A stretch of 64,000 nt of DNA from Voacanga thouarsii (GCA_026120185.1 JANUWF010001190.1:434001-498000), one strand, 5' to 3'. Counted from the first letter of the stretch, positions 1-13,358 are shown. Notes: generated by a model from the letters alone, not told the origin. Numbers and translations: made by a program.

Positions 1-16
1 TATGCAAATTCTTCTG

Positions 17-349
17 CTACACTTGCTCCTCTGCTGTCCTCTGCAGAACGACCGTGGTAGTTGAACTCGAAGAAGTTTCCAGCATCCAACTCTTCACTGA
101 TTCATACGTATTCCGGCAATCAAGAAGCGCACAACAGATAAGCCAAAGGGCCACAACCAATAGGGCAACAATGAAGAGAAAGGCCAGAAATATATGTACA
201 GCATTCGTATGGCGATGGTGTCTTGATTCTGAAAAAGCTCTGATCACAAACCTTATTATGCAACAAGCAAGACCTCCAGCGAGGATGGCCAAGAGGGCTC
301 TCCATATAACACTGAATGCATAATAGGACGGCCTGTTCTTCAGCTCCAT
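17..349 (-). CDS. small two-pass membrane protein, unknown function
   Basis: A 110-codon open frame starting at the ATG complementary to 347-349 and ending at a TAG at 17-19. The protein starts MELKNRPSYYAF. It has two hydrophobic stretches, about residues 9-33 (rich in Ala, Leu, Ile, with a Cys pair) and 53-77 (Leu/Val/Ala with a second Cys pair), separated by a basic, His-rich loop (SESRHHRHTN), followed by a Ser/Thr-rich hydrophilic tail. This is the layout of a small two-pass membrane protein. The frame can be extended upstream only with a TTG, so the ATG is preferred. A TATAAAA string lies a few bases upstream of it and may be chance. It lies downstream of, and in the same orientation as, the kinesin gene. 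I do not recognise a named family. Upstream exons cannot be excluded. Confidence 0.55.
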   Translation of the reverse strand: MELKNRPSYYAFSVIWRALLAILAGGLACCIIRFVIRAFSESRHHRHTNAVHIFLAFLFIVALLVVALWLICCALLDCRNTYESVKSWMLETSSSSTTTVVLQRTAEEQV

Positions 350-1339
350 CGACCTTTTATAGGCCAAAAAAGCTTAATTTTGGTGAACTTCGGTGAATTT
401 ATGTGAAAGATGGACAATCTTGGGAAGGTGTATATATTTTCACGGTTGAACTTGTTTTACGAAAGAAAGACACGGTTCAGTTAGCAAAGGGATAGTGGAA
501 TTGAATCACTTTTCTAAAGTTGATATCTTTTGTTTCAGGAAAACCTGGAAAAGAGAAACAATTACATAAGCATATTGGAGATGTACTTTTAGAAATAAAG
601 CAATTCGGATTTAAGCTCTTGCAAATTTCTATTTCTTGCAAAGAGTAAATCTGATGTGCATATCTTCAAATAAGGTAAGGAAACTTTCCACATTTGAACC
701 ACAACGTATCAAAGAGAGTTCAATTTCTAGAATGATGAAAATAGGGGGAAAATATGAGGCAACTGGTTTTTGCATCATTGAAATTAAAAAAAAAAAAAAT
801 TGTTGATCTCCAATGGGGGCACTTTATTTTTTTAGAGCAGTACTATTAAGTAAAAAACTAAGATGGGGAGAACCTAGGCGTCCAACAACTGATAACAATT
901 CCAAGAGCCAAAAGAAAGAAGTGGAACATTGGAATCCTTGACGGTTTTGATAAATATTAAAAAGGGACAGGGAGCTAGGAGGTCCAAAGACTGATAACAA
1001 TCCCAAAGGCAAAAGTGGAAAAATGAAATGCTTCGCAAGCAAAGCTTTTTATGTGGTTTCTGACACAAATGTTAGCCTCCCAATATTATACAACTAATGA
1101 ACTAAAGAGAAGAGGCGGAGGAACTACTCGCTAGTATACAATTCTGTACTGAGAAAATCTACACTTTCTCCTACATCAAATCATCAATTCGCAATCAGGA
1201 AACTGAAATAAACATTAGCAAAAATCCAATATTATTTATTTGAAAAAAAAAACACCCAAGGAGAACTTGAGCCTGTTAAGTTCTACGTATAATAGTCGTC
1301 AAATATTCCACCCTTCCTTATCATCAATCTCCTGGCATC
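350..1339. other. intergenic / kinesin 3' UTR region
   Basis: No coding signal is seen. The part next to 1340 should hold the 3' UTR of the minus-strand kinesin gene; the poly-A site cannot be fixed. There are short A-runs near 787-799 and 1241-1251. Short frames at 824-1068 have no coding character. Confidence 0.5.
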
Positions 1340-4300
1340 TTACAACAGAGAAATTAAACTGCGTTTGAAACTATAGTTTCTTGATGCAGATCGGGGTGTA
1401 AAATTAAGCCCAAACATAGCTTTAGGAGTTTGTTGCCCAGGTTCAATAAATCCCATCAGCTTGGCAACAAGGTAGGCACTATCAGCAATGTGGTTCATGT
1501 CTTCAGTGTTGCTCCACAAGCGATGAGCCAACTGCAACCTTCTTAGTTTTGAGTTAAGCCCAATATTCCATTTGAGGAAGATACCATCTCTTTCTTGGTC
1601 CGATAGCTTCTTCAGCATTTGCTTACTTAGCATTCGTCTCTCCTGACGAAGAGCCTTTTTGCTGCATTAAGAAAATTAAACGAGGGATCAAACTATAATT
1701 AAATTTCCTTGTTCTGCTGTGTCATTTAACTCTGCATATGACCCGCAGTAACCTACTTGATAGAAACTTGAATAATGGAATGAAACTCTCCATAATGAGA
1801 AACTTAAATAATAAAAAGGAAGATGGGGCATCAATTGCCTTGTCTATGCTAATATTTTTGGTTTGCACTTGCAGCATACCCTAAAAATGAGAGTTTCATG
1901 TGCAAGAAATTATGCATTGGTCAAAGAATACTCAGTACCCTTATTTATTATTCCCTCCATCCAGATTTGAATGTCCCATTATTCAAATCCGGACAAGGGT
2001 AGAAGTAGTTGAGATTTCTGATCTGCTTTGCCTAAGAATGGAAAATTTTCAGAAAATGGATACTGTTCAGATGCCCTTTCCTTTTGTGTTTTTTTTATGA
2101 TTTTCCCAACCTTAATTTTTCAACAGCAATATATATTGATTACGACACAGACAGTTGCTGAAAAGAAAAGAAAACAATAAGAAAAACTCATGCCAAGAAG
2201 GAAGGACTCACAAAGGGAAGAAGAGGGACCTACAGATAACTGATAGAGGTACCTTTGTTCATGAGAGAAGGTTTCTTAGATATAATTTATGCATGTAGCT
2301 ATCTTATATTTTTGGTACTTGAGTCTTTCTGCTATCATAACCTTTACGGTCTCCAGTTGTAACTTGTAACACTAATTCAATAATGCGAATTGTAAACCCC
2401 TATATCCATGTTAATATATTTTTGCACAAAATCATGAGATTAGACTAGTATTTTACCTTGAAGCAAGAGATATAGACCGGCCATTTACCATAGTCTTCTC
2501 TCCTCGAGAAAATGTATCCTTGAGAAAGTTCAGTCTCCTTAGTTCTACTTCCAAATATATGGCATCTGCAGAATCACCTCGGAATAGAAGGTAGAAGTAT
2601 GTCCTGTGAACCAGGGAGACATTACAAGAATCCCAAAGTTCAATAATTTCTCTTTGAATCCTCTTAAATTCGGAGGGCCAGTTTGTAATAGTTTTAGGCT
2701 CATCTTCTATCGGATCTAAACCAACATCTTTGACACTCTTCACAGATTGAATTGGCTTCTGTTCATCCTCTAATGTCTGTTTGATACCACCACAGATGTT
2801 AGATAAACCAAAGCAGCTAACTTTCATTTCAACTAATAAAAAGGTCCCGGACTAACTAATATATGAACATCTCAAAATTAGCTGCTACTAATAACAAAAG
2901 TTGAAAGGATTACCTTCTAAATCAGCACAGTTTCAGTACCATGAGCCATAAGCTGTATGTTCCAGTAATACTACTAAAGTATGTTAATAATGGGATCTGA
3001 GTTTGATAAAACTAGAATATATTCTCCAGCTGTTGTTAAGTGAACATGAAGGATACACCAGATGGGAAAAACCACAAGAAGTAATGCACAAATACAGACG
3101 GCATGCTATCATACCAAGCAATGAAGCAACATAAGCATAAACCATGATTGAATTAGTTCACATATCATTCTACTGATTAATTTTAAGGTTTTCCCATCCT
3201 TGATTAGTGCACAAGAAATGTGATGATAAAGTATTGAAACCATTAAGAAGTATGAACAACTTGTTCAACAAACTGCAGAGTGACAATTTAGGACTACTGA
3301 AAAAGCAGACCATTAGTCTAAACAAAATAATGAAAAGGGCTCATTGGAAAACTTACTGGAGTGTCAGGGATATCATTCTCATGATGAAGCTCCATCATTT
3401 TCTTTGTTTCTGTGGTGGATGTATCATTGCTGCTTACATTCTCATTGCTAAGAGATTTTACAGTTTTTGCTTGAAGCTCCATATCAGCAGTGTCCGCTGC
3501 AGAAGGATGAGATTCTTTGTCTGATAAACTTTCAACACCAGAACCAAATTTCAGTGGAGAAGGTTTCCTATAGAAACCCTCTGGTCTTGCAACAAATTCT
3601 CTTTCTGACCCATTTGGTGGTGTATTCTCATGATTTTCCTTCTTATCAAACCACAAGGAAGACTGGTTAGCCATAAGACTCGCTTTGCAGCTTCTGCTTT
3701 TACTTAACTTCAAGTTTCTGGGTTCAGATGCATCTTCTGTGAGACCTTGTGAAGGGGATGATTTTGCAGAAAAGTCGAATGGATTGATGCAATGCAATTC
3801 TTTCTCTTCCTTCATTGATGCTGACACCAGCTGTTCTTCTTCCTTAACTGGAGGTGATACCATTTCTGCATGTTCCTTCAGGGGCAGTGATACTGACTCT
3901 TTTTCTTCCTTCAATGAAGATGATGCTGATCTGCTCTCTATCTCCAGAGGGAATATCAGTGATTGAGGAGCCCTTTCATCTACATAACAAATTGGGGATA
4001 AAGAATTGGATTTGGCCTCTACAGGTTGTGTGTAACTTGGAGACTCTTCTGCCTCAATACAGCGGACTTCCTTGCACAGATCCTCTGAGGTAGTATCACT
4101 TGTCTTTTCCATGTCCTCCCATCCCTGATATGATTCACTTTCCGTAAAGTTAGTGGAACTGGCTAAAAGCATTGTAAAAGGAGTGTTCTGCTCAGAATTC
4201 TCTTCAAAGTCTGGTATCCTTATGAAGTTATCATCAGAACTACTCCTGCTGTGCACAGAAAATGCTGGAGAATCTGCTAGACTTGTTGTATCAGGTATTC

Positions 4301-7300
4301 GGGCTTGGCTGTCTGGAGAGTCATGTATTCGCAAGTTAGGGTAACGGCCCAAACCTACCTGGTGATAAATAAATTCAGCTTAGCAGAAAGAAAAGCACAA
4401 GGACACCAAAAGAACTCTTCTTTTCAGATACACTTTACCTGTATCAGCGAGTTACCATCATCTCCTAGAAGTCGGAGCAAGTCCTTGAGTTGCGATTGAG
4501 CAATGTCTCTTTGCAAAATCAAATCTTTTATTTCCTTCTCAAGCTACAGGATGAGTAAAGAAAATAATCATGAGACCTGGGGTGCCCTGAACAATTAACA
4601 TTTACAAATCCTACTAATTTTCTAAGAAATTAGTTTTAACAGATGTAGAGGGGGGAAAATGCCTCTAACTTCCAAACAAACCAATGGTAAATATCTCATA
4701 CAGTTGCTATTAGGAATCTTCTAACATCATTTAAAGTGGGAAAGGTGATATGATGGATAGCTGTGCACTAAAGTGTATCTGCACAACAACACTTTCAATT
4801 TCCTTTCTCCAAATTGTATTACCTGTCTAATTTCTGTTTTTTGAGACAACAGCATGCCGAAACATATACTTCATCTGAGAAATATTATTTCAGAACTGGT
4901 AGAACAATATTAATTTTGAATGGAGTGTTTGTTCAGTGTTTTTGAGCATTGTAACCTGGAATGCTATCTGAGGTTGAGTTGTGGTTGAATCTCTCTACTA
5001 AAGACCATGGTCCCAGGAGTTGTAATGCACATAATTTAGGTCCATCTTTCAGCCTAGAAGTGGGGGACAGTGGATCACAAGCCAATGCTTCAGGCTTACT
5101 AGATTAAAATGAGGCCAATTATGTCGTAGGCTAAGAAAATAGACAAAACAAACTAGAAGAAAGATTCATGGCAGCTACAAATGGGTCACAAAAGTTGGTC
5201 AGGGGAGGTTTTCTAGAATCACAGAAATTACATGAGTATATCAACCCTATAAAATGGACAGAAGACTCCAAGGAAAAGAATATTTCAGGCTCAGAGAATA
5301 ACCAATATCTTCTAGTCACCTATAAGATTAGATCAATTGGAAAAGGAAACAAGTTGACATCTCATAAAGTTGGCTGACATCTAAATCATCACAAAGGAAG
5401 AAAAAAAAAACATAGAAGAGAAAAGGCCAGCCATGCTTCTTCTCTGCACATTCTATATGAATAGATGCAAGTCAACATGCATGCTTCCTGTGCCTGTTTT
5501 TGGTACTTCAGCACAAACAATTATGCACAAAAGCCTGTATATGCCACAAGAATATTCAGTACCTGTTCAATCTGATGGTCTTTCTGCAAGAGTACTGCAG
5601 TATAATCTGAGAAAGAAGATCCAGGACCTCTCAATTCACTCTCCAGTCTTGCCAATTCCCTTTGCAAATGCTTCACCAATGCTTTGTCTGACATTACGAC
5701 ATTGACCTGTGCATTTGTAGTTACCTCTTTTGCACAACTTGCAAAGAGAAGTGTATTTCTCGATTGTTCAACATGACTTCGTGCAGGGCTCATCGTGCAG
5801 ATGATGGCTGTTCTGGCATTTCCTCCCAGAGACGATTGCAGTATCCGAGTTAGCTTAGAGTCTCTGAAAGGAATGTGTGCATTTTTTCCCTTGCTGTATC
5901 CATATATGAGAGGAAAAATACAAATAAGTTACAAATGCAACTCTCTTGATTATCTAGGAAGAATTTCATGGCAAAATCTATTTTATTCCGAGTTTTCCAG
6001 AAAGTTCAAAAGAACAGTTAAGCAAGAAAAAAGATTTGCAACCTGTGGTAAAGTTGACATGACTATCGCACAAATTTTTTATTTATTTAACCCTCTATTT
6101 CAGACAACACCAAAGTACCACAGCTATGCCTGACCAAAGAGCAAAATCATTGTTGAATTAGGAAATAAAGACCAGTTAAGTCCAATAGCAGGAATTATAC
6201 TCCGCATCCAACAAGGACTGAAAATCAGTTCTTTTAATAAACATAGATGAATGAGAAAGACAAACCTTAGCTTGCGAATAACAGTTCCTAGGGTCAGCAA
6301 ACTGCGATTAATATGGCAGCCTTCCTTTAATCTTGTTCCCGCCGATAATGACTGTGATGCACGCTCACTTCCAGCCAGATCAACAAAATTCTACATCACA
6401 AAGAAAAAGATATTGCTGCAGCCGCCACAAAGTATAGCTATAGCCTGAATGATTAGTTCAAATTATTCTCCTTGGAGAAACTAATTCATACCACAGTTGC
6501 CGTAAGGGTGCTTGAATTGCCAGAGAACTCACGAGCAGAGCTTTCAATTGTCTGAAATTACTCGTTAGTCAGTTGTTGGAAAATGTAGAATTTGTGTGGT
6601 TTTGAGATCATAACCTAAGAGATTAAAAAACAAAAAAAAACAAAAAAAAAAAATTCAATACTTTGGCAATACCAATCTGATAATTTGATGAGATCTGGAG
6701 CTTGTCTCATTGAGAGCAGTTTCCCCAATCTGTCTCTGAGCTGGAGGGGACAAAGAGAAAAAAGACCAGCAGGACCTTGAATGTTTAAATCTGAGTCGTA
6801 ACATATTAGAAAATCCAAAATATTTCATGCTGTCATTACCTTCACAAATAGAAAGGAGCTCAATCACATGATTCCAGTCCTTTAAAACTTCCTCAGTCAG
6901 TTTCTCAACAGTTGTCCCTCTCTATTAAGATAGATCAGGATAAGTCGATTGAAATATCAATACAAAGTAGCTTGCTAGGAAAGAGATTACCTCTGGATCA
7001 TCTAGAAGTCTAAGAGGAGTGGTATCTGTGCTGAGGAGATCTCTGACACATTCGTTGTAGATCTCCATTGCAGAGAACTTCACAATGAATTCTCTTTCCT
7101 TGTGCTGAAAATAACCACAAAATTAAAGCTGAAAACAAAAAATGCAGAAATAAAATGATGAAAAAAGAAAAAATGGTGTCAAGTTGGCATTTAGATCACC
7201 TTCTGTATGTATCCACAAATATCAGCTATGGTATATTCAGTAATTCCAGTCATGGTGTATGTCTTTCCACTGCTTGTTTGTCCATATGCAAAAACAGTTG

Positions 7301-8123
7301 CTAACAAGAACATTTATCATTTTACATGAATAATCTAGTAAAGAGTAGTACCAAATATCCAAGATATACTCGAAAAATTGGGGTTGAGGAGGCAACAAAA
7401 GGCAGAAATTCTAAAAGAAGAAAGATTGTACTCACAATTGATTCCACTGACTACCGAAAGTGCAACTTCTTTGGCTCCTTCTTCATATACCTGCCTCGTT
7501 GAGCAATCGGTCCTAAATACCCTGTCTGCAGAAGAAAGGGAAAATGAGAAAGAATTGGAAACTCATGAAACTAATCTAATTGCTATTAATATATCAGCGG
7601 TACTTGCCAGCATATCCCAGCTGCTTTTTTCAATTAGATTGGATAATGAAACTGAAATATCAGAACTAAAGATGAAATCATACTGCAGACTCGTTTTATA
7701 GAACAGTTCAATCTTCCAGGCCAGCACCAAAGTTAAAGCCCCAAGATTTAGGAAAATTCGGAAGAAAACCAGAACAACTTTATTAAGGCCAATTTGCAAA
7801 TGCCATTTCAATGGGGAAAAAAAAGGTGTATACAACAACAGTAACGCAAGAATTAAACTAACATGACAAAACCCAAAGCCTGCAAACTACATTTCCTTAC
7901 CACATGTGTACGCCGTGGGATACATTGACCGCTCGGACACAGAAAGGTTAGCATTCTTGTAGATGATCGTAGTATCGTTAATACATTCCCAATCTGAAAC
8001 ATCACGCCTCAAAATCTCCTTCTCACTCAAAGGCCTCAGCCTCACCGACACAAAAATCTTCTCCTCACCTGCAGCTGCGCTAGGAGACCGACTAACCTCC
8101 TCACCTCCCTCCATTGTTCCCAT
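1340..8123 (-). CDS. kinesin-7 family motor protein (NACK/KIN-7 type), 13 coding exons
   Basis: Coding exons in transcript order: 8123-7901, 7525-7436, 7300-7200, 7104-6991, 6921-6840, 6740-6673, 6551-6492, 6390-6266, 5893-5563, 4543-4439, 4358-3357, 2776-2457, 1661-1340. All introns are GT-AG and the phases add to 2943 nt, i.e. 980 residues plus TAA. The motor domain is N-terminal (about residues 20-350). It contains the P-loop GQTSSGKT (about 111-118), switch I NETSSRSH (about 214-221) and switch II DLAGSE (about 250-255). Next come a neck/coiled-coil region ([13 protein letters not shown]) and a long polar, Ser/Glu-rich spacer encoded mostly by the 1-kb exon 11. The C-terminal domain is typical of plant NACK/KIN-7 proteins (DUF3490 type; from about [19 protein letters not shown]). 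Relatives are plus-end-directed microtubule motors, and NACK1/HINKEL works in cytokinesis. The overall sequence looks closest to Arabidopsis At2g21300/At4g38950. Residue 74 is Cys (YTCDRVF) where the family normally has Phe. The exon 11/12 intron (~580 bp) has the weakest acceptor. MGTMEGG offers two close ATGs; the first is used. Confidence 0.93.
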
Positions 8124-8790
8124 CCTCGAGAAACTGTACAGTTTGTACAAATGATCAAAAACCTCAATGCATTTCACACAGCTTTTCTCTCCTCTCAGCA
8201 AACAAAAGGGTCGGCAAATTAGGGGCAATCAACCAGAATGATCTCTGAAAACAAACCAATGATGGGTCAATGGCTACTCAATCATATGTTAGAGCAGGTA
8301 TCTTGTCTTATGCATTGACGATGGTTAAATATGGCTTTTTTTTGGGGAGGGAGGGGGTTAAAATTTTTAATTTTTTAAAATTGCACAATGAAATGGTCCC
8401 CATTAACAGACTGTCAAAATGTCTTGATTTCCCTGTTCTTAAGCTTTGAGTTAGTAAAATACATGATTTTTAGGTGGATTAAGAATGTAATGTAACAGAA
8501 CATTAAACAATTCTTTACCTGGGAAATTTGAGAATGTCTTAAAAAAGCAATTTTTTTACCTGGGAAGTGAGAAAATTTCTGCTTCAGAGTCCCTTTCAAG
8601 AATGTTGGATGGTGACGGTGTTGATCAATTCTTTCTTCACAAGCCCCTCTGTTTCTCTCTCTGTGCAAAGGGATCTACCAGAGAGAGAAAACAGAGAGTT
8701 TTGTGAATTAATTTTGATGAATTTTATGTAAAAACTACTATAAAAGCTTTTCGATTTTTGGTTGAGGTTGTAGACAGAGGCAGACGAAGC
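8124..8790 (-). promoter_or_regulatory. probable 5' UTR / leader and promoter of the kinesin gene
   Basis: On the minus strand a purine-rich GAGAGAG/CAGAGAG tract around 8640-8700 resembles plant 5' leader sequence. An upstream non-coding exon is possible. In-frame codons precede the kinesin ATG for about 35 codons but lack family similarity, so they were left as UTR. No unambiguous TATA box was assigned. Confidence 0.3.
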
Positions 8791-11487
8791 TAAAAACAAT
8801 ACAATACTTACAACTATTCTATAGGCTTAACATAGTTGTCAAAGGTTTGGCCATTGATGAAATCTAACAAACGGATCCAACAAATGCTTTAACTAAATTT
8901 TTACTAAAAGATAGGATCTTTATGAATGTGTCATTTCTTGATAGTAACATCCAAACATTTTCTTCCATTTTACTTTATTTCTTGATTTTGGTTATTGGTT
9001 TAATTGAAAATGATTGATTTACAAAATCTCAGTGAAATGCCACACCTCATGGTAACAAGTCCATAATTATAAGTCTTAATCAGCTTAATATGCTTCTCAT
9101 TTTTCTTCTTTAGCATTGTAAGCAACAGTTTCTTGTTACCTAAGCAGGTAATAGGTAATTTTGAACGCAAACTTTTGAAATCAAATCGGAGGGTATTACT
9201 TTTCTTTCTAATCCTTTTGACTGAAGAAGGAGAATTGAGAGAATTGAACTGCTAATTTTTCATACTAAGTATAAAATATTAATCTATTGCATGAATTATA
9301 ATTATATTTTTACCTTTTGATTCTTGATATTACTTTTTTCGTACATTCTCTGCCAAGACCATCAATGCATAATTTTAGTTAAACAAATTTGAAATTTCAC
9401 AACTTCTCTCCTCTCCCTCCACCTTTTTTCTTTCTTCTTTTTTGGTTAATTTTGTGATTTCTTTTGAAATTTTTTCTTCTTCTTCTTCTTTTTTCTTTCA
9501 TCGTTGTATGTCAAGATAAAAATACATGGTCCCCTGCAGATGACATCTTTAAACTTGGGCTATGAATACACCGTCCCATGTATGATGTACCTAAAATTCT
9601 GGTGCAAATCACATACAAAAACGAAGTTTCAATGGTAGCAGGTAAACTTGGCAAAGATTTTATTACTGGAATCTGCTGTCAGTATTATTATGCTGTTGCA
9701 ACTCCATTGGACTGTCCTTTTATTGAAGGGGCAAAAAAAATCGAAATTCTCCTCATTGTCATTAATCATTATTCCCAAATCCAAATCATTGTCGTTCGTC
9801 TTAATTAATTTCCATTACATGATTTCTTCAAGAATGGCAATGCCAATGAGTTATAGTTTGGTGGCCATTGAATTTTTTGGGGGAGAACCCCGCAAGTGAT
9901 GCAAAGGAAAAGCTGCCAAAGCTTATAAGGGACCCTACTTTGACCAAAAAATTACATTACATCCCATGTGCAGGAAAGAAGTAGACTTTTTTTATCATCA
10001 TTTCCTCCATTGGAGGACCATGCATGCATGGCTCTGCATGTGCCATGAGAATTCTAATAACAGGGTAATCTTGTACTGCCTTTAGCATGACATTACATTA
10101 CCTGTCAATCTTTATTCAGTTAGGCAAGGCCTTTTCTTAGGTGTCGGCTTATGTTTAAGGTACTGCACCGCCTATTAAGTCCCATTCGCTATTGACATTG
10201 TAATTATTTGATAAAGATAGCAGAACATTTTCCTTTTATCTCTTATTTCTTCACATTCCGATTTTATACAAAATTGATTTTCTTATTTTGACTTTATATA
10301 AGATAGAATAAGACAAAATAAATTACTACGTGTATTTTTAAAAAAGACTATTTGTAATCAAACCTTGTAACGTCTCTATACCCCTGCATCCTCTAAGGTA
10401 AGTGATTCAATCATAGTTTTTAACTAATCCAATCAGTCAAACAAATTACTAGTAAACAAAAAAAGTAGTAGTAGTATAAATTTGTCATACAGTTCAAAGT
10501 AGACCACATGAAAAAGGAACTAAGACTGGACCCTCTACCTTACCAGCCTAGTTTGAAAACATTGCTCCACCAATAAAAGGTGGCACTAAACCGGACCAGA
10601 AAGTCGTCCACAGGAACATGCTCGGGGAAATTCACAATCATTGTTGTAGGTTGAATGGTCTCGACGGTCGTGGCCATCTATTAGTCAACAGAAGAATCGG
10701 TGCACAAAGAAAAGTGATACGTTAGAAAGTAGGGGGCACCTCTGGCCGGAGACTACCCTATTTGATTCTCCGATGACAAACAGTTGGTATGAAGATGTTT
10801 TGCTGTGTCGTCCTTTGGTGTTTGGCCTCAGGCAAAACGGCTACAAGCCAAAAGGGTTTGGGGCTACCAATGTCCGTTCGTGAATATGATCATTTTGCGT
10901 CACCTTCATTGTCATTATATTTCGATGGGCCCGAATTTGTAATCTAATCTTTGGCATTGGTACTACTAGCATAGTAAAAATTTTCCTATTCATTAATTCC
11001 TTCCTAATGTAATAATAATTTAATACTCTTTTTTATTTAAATCTAAATATTGTATTTTAATTAAATTTTAATTTAAGTAGGAGGACTTAATAGTTTATAA
11101 TTTCTCATTGTTATATTGAATAACTTTAGCAGGGTCTAAATATGCATTTTAATAATGGGTTGTCTTTTAGTGAAATTATACATATATGTTTACAAAAATA
11201 TAAATAGTTTATCAATGTCTATTATCAAAACTTACTAGATTTAGTAGGGTCAGAATTAAGAAATTAGGATGAGAACACAAGTTATATAAAAAAAATTATT
11301 AAATGATAATATTATAAATTAAAATTAAGTAAAAATTTACAAAATTTTGATTTTTTTTATAAAAGAAATTCAAATTTTCAAAAACATACGAATGTGACGC
11401 TACTCCGATCCTCCTAGTCTTTTCCGTGAGAAAAAAATTCTAACATGGACCAATGTTCATGGACCAAATATATTAGTGTCTTGTACC
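8791..11487. other. intergenic, no gene recognised
   Basis: AT-rich spacer with pyrimidine-rich tracts (CTT repeats about 9410-9500). Frames at 9578-9899 lack domain-like composition. I see no RNA gene or complete transposon here. Confidence 0.5.
11480..11487. repeat. 8-bp target-site duplication, left copy (CTTGTACC)
   Basis: CTTGTACC directly precedes the hAT terminal repeat and recurs at 13359-13366 directly after the other end. An exact 8-bp duplication is diagnostic for hAT insertion. Confidence 0.9.
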
Positions 11488-11731
11488 TAACAATAGCAAT
11501 TGGGTCGGGCCAGCCCGCCTGGCTGGCGTGTCGGGCTGGGCCGGCTCGGCAGATTGAGCACTGTGCGTCGGTCCGGGCCAGGGGGTAAAATCCCTGGCCC
11601 TCCACGGGCCGGCCCGCCTCTGGTTTTTTTTTAAAAAACTTGGTCCTTTAATTTTTTTTTTTTTTGTAATTTAACCCCTAAAATGGTTGCTTTTTTTTCT
11701 TTTGCAATTTAGTCCCTAACCCCCAAAACTC

Positions 11732-11739
11732 TATAAATA
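11732..11739 (+). promoter_or_regulatory. TATA box candidate of the hAT transposase
   Basis: TATAAATA about 470 bp upstream of the transposase ATG, inside the transposon, followed by a CT-rich leader (CTCTCCAATTCTC repeats). An intron in the leader is likely, since poly-T/AG sequence precedes the ATG. Confidence 0.5.
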
Positions 11740-12202
11740 CCCCCAATTCAATCCAAAACTCATTAACACTCTCCAATTCTCTCAAACTCTCTCCAATTCT
11801 CTCTTATTTCCATTCATCTTTCTCTTATAATCCTCAAATTTATTCATTTTCTCTACAAAGAGTATTAAAATATAATTTATTTTTGTGTTATACTTTTTAA
11901 ATTCTTCAAGAAAGTCTTCATATTTTGGAAGATTGTTGAGTAGCGGAATAGTGGATACAAGAAGTTAAAAGCTCAACAAAGAATTGTTATTCTTGAATCT
12001 TGGTCATCAACAAGTTAGTATTTCTTAATCTTACATTCTTTTATTTTAGCTTTATTAGTTGTTTATTTATTTTAGTTATTTGTTTAATTTTTAAATTAAT
12101 TTGTTATTTATATTTTTCAATTCTCTTATTTCATTATTTGTTAATACTTTTTTTTTTTGAACTTTTATTTGAATTTTGATTGCTTGTTTTTTTAAAGAAA
12201 TA

Positions 12203-13207
12203 ATGGATCCAAATCAATATCATCATTTTTCTTTATCCCAATCATCTGCACATTTTGATTTTAATATAGATCTAGCTTTGAATTTAATAAATAATGAAAT
12301 AGGTAATGAAGATAAAGGTCCTAGTAAGCCTAGTGTTAGTGTTTCACAATTACAATCAACTCCAATAATTAATTTCGACGCATCTAATATAGGTAAGGAT
12401 GCTGTTGAAATAACGGATGTTACAACTAAAGCAAAAACATCTATGGTTTGGAATCTTTTTGAAAAAGATAATGATAGTGATAGGGTAACATGTAAAATTT
12501 GTAAAGCGGTATATGCACATAAGAAGGGAGGAGGGACGGGAACATTAATTAGACATATGAAAAGGTCACATAATGATTGGCTAGAAAACTTACTTAAACA
12601 ACAACAAATACGTATTACAGAAGGTCAAATGGTTGGTAATTTTCAATATGATCATAGAAAAAATAAAAATGCATTTGCTAAAATGATTGTTCAAACTAAA
12701 TTACCTTTTAATTTTGCAGAAAATTCACATTATGAACAATATATGCAAAATAATTGTCAACCAACATGGAAAAGAATTCCTAAAACAATATTAAAAAATG
12801 ATCTAATAAAGATATATAAAGAAATGAAAGAGTATCTAATTGCTACGTTTGATTCTTGTAATTGGAAATTTACTCTTACTTGTGATGGTTGGATTACAAT
12901 TACTAATGAATCTTATTTATGCATTACATGTCATTGGATAGATCAAGATTGGTTAGTACAAAAAAGAACTATTTATTTTAAATTATTTGAATATCCTCAT
13001 GTAGGTAGTAGTATAGCTAGAATGATTACTCAAACATGTCGTGAATATAGGATTTTAAATAAAATTATTTCTATTTCTTTAGATAATGCTTCAAATAATG
13101 ATTCTGTCATAACAATTTTAAAAAATACTATGAATCCTATATTAGATGGTATTTTATTTCATACTAGGTGTGCTTGTCATATACTTAATTTATGTGTTAA
13201 AGAATGA
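12203..13207 (+). pseudogene. hAT transposase, C-terminally truncated (BED zinc finger present)
   Basis: An uninterrupted 334-codon frame starting MDPNQYHHF. A BED-type zinc finger lies at about residues 82-123 (CKIC ... RHMKRSH, a C-x2-C/H-x4-H pattern). The transposase core follows: the first catalytic Asp in CDGW (about 229), the second in SLDNASNN (about 294), then the CxxH-containing HTRCACHILNLC. It stops at 13207, before the catalytic Glu and the C-terminal hAT dimerisation domain that full-length relatives (650-700 residues) carry. It can probably bind DNA but not transpose alone. The frame is intact, so the deletion is either recent or the truncated frame is tolerated. Plant domesticated hAT proteins (RICESLEEPER/DAYSLEEPER) share this fold, but the intact transposon ends argue against domestication here. 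Confidence 0.88.
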
Positions 13208-13358
13208 TATAAAAAATTATGTTAAGTAGGAAAAAAAAAAAGGAATAAACCACACAGGCCAAGGTCCCGGTCCGATCTCAGGGCCTCTGGCCCAGGGACC
13301 GGCCCACCCTCCAGGCGGGTTGATCCTCGGGCCCGGACCGGCCCAGTTGCCACTGCTA

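Larger units (their letters stand above)
11488..13358 (+). mobile_element. hAT-superfamily DNA transposon, internally deleted
   Basis: The element is 1871 bp. Its ends are imperfect terminal inverted repeats: TAACAATAGCAATTGGGTCGG on the left against TAGCAGTGGCAACTGGGCCGG on the right, read inwards. CTTGTACC flanks both sides. Subterminal regions are strikingly GC-rich (GGGCC/CCGGCCC motifs at 11505-11620 and 13260-13350) while the interior is AT-rich, as in some plant hAT families. A TATAAATA at 11732-11739 could drive the transposase. The interior holds only the N-terminal part of a transposase, which then joins the right end abruptly near 13210-13240. It is therefore a deletion derivative, not an autonomous copy. 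Confidence 0.9.

Noticed and set aside
350..367. Six-residue upstream extension of the small membrane protein from a TTG
   Set aside because: Plant nuclear genes rarely start at TTG and an ATG follows directly; the ATG start was used.
1942..1985. MITE-like CCCTCCATCCAGATTTGAATGTCCC motif in a kinesin intron
   Set aside because: Only one end is visible; no partner repeat found.
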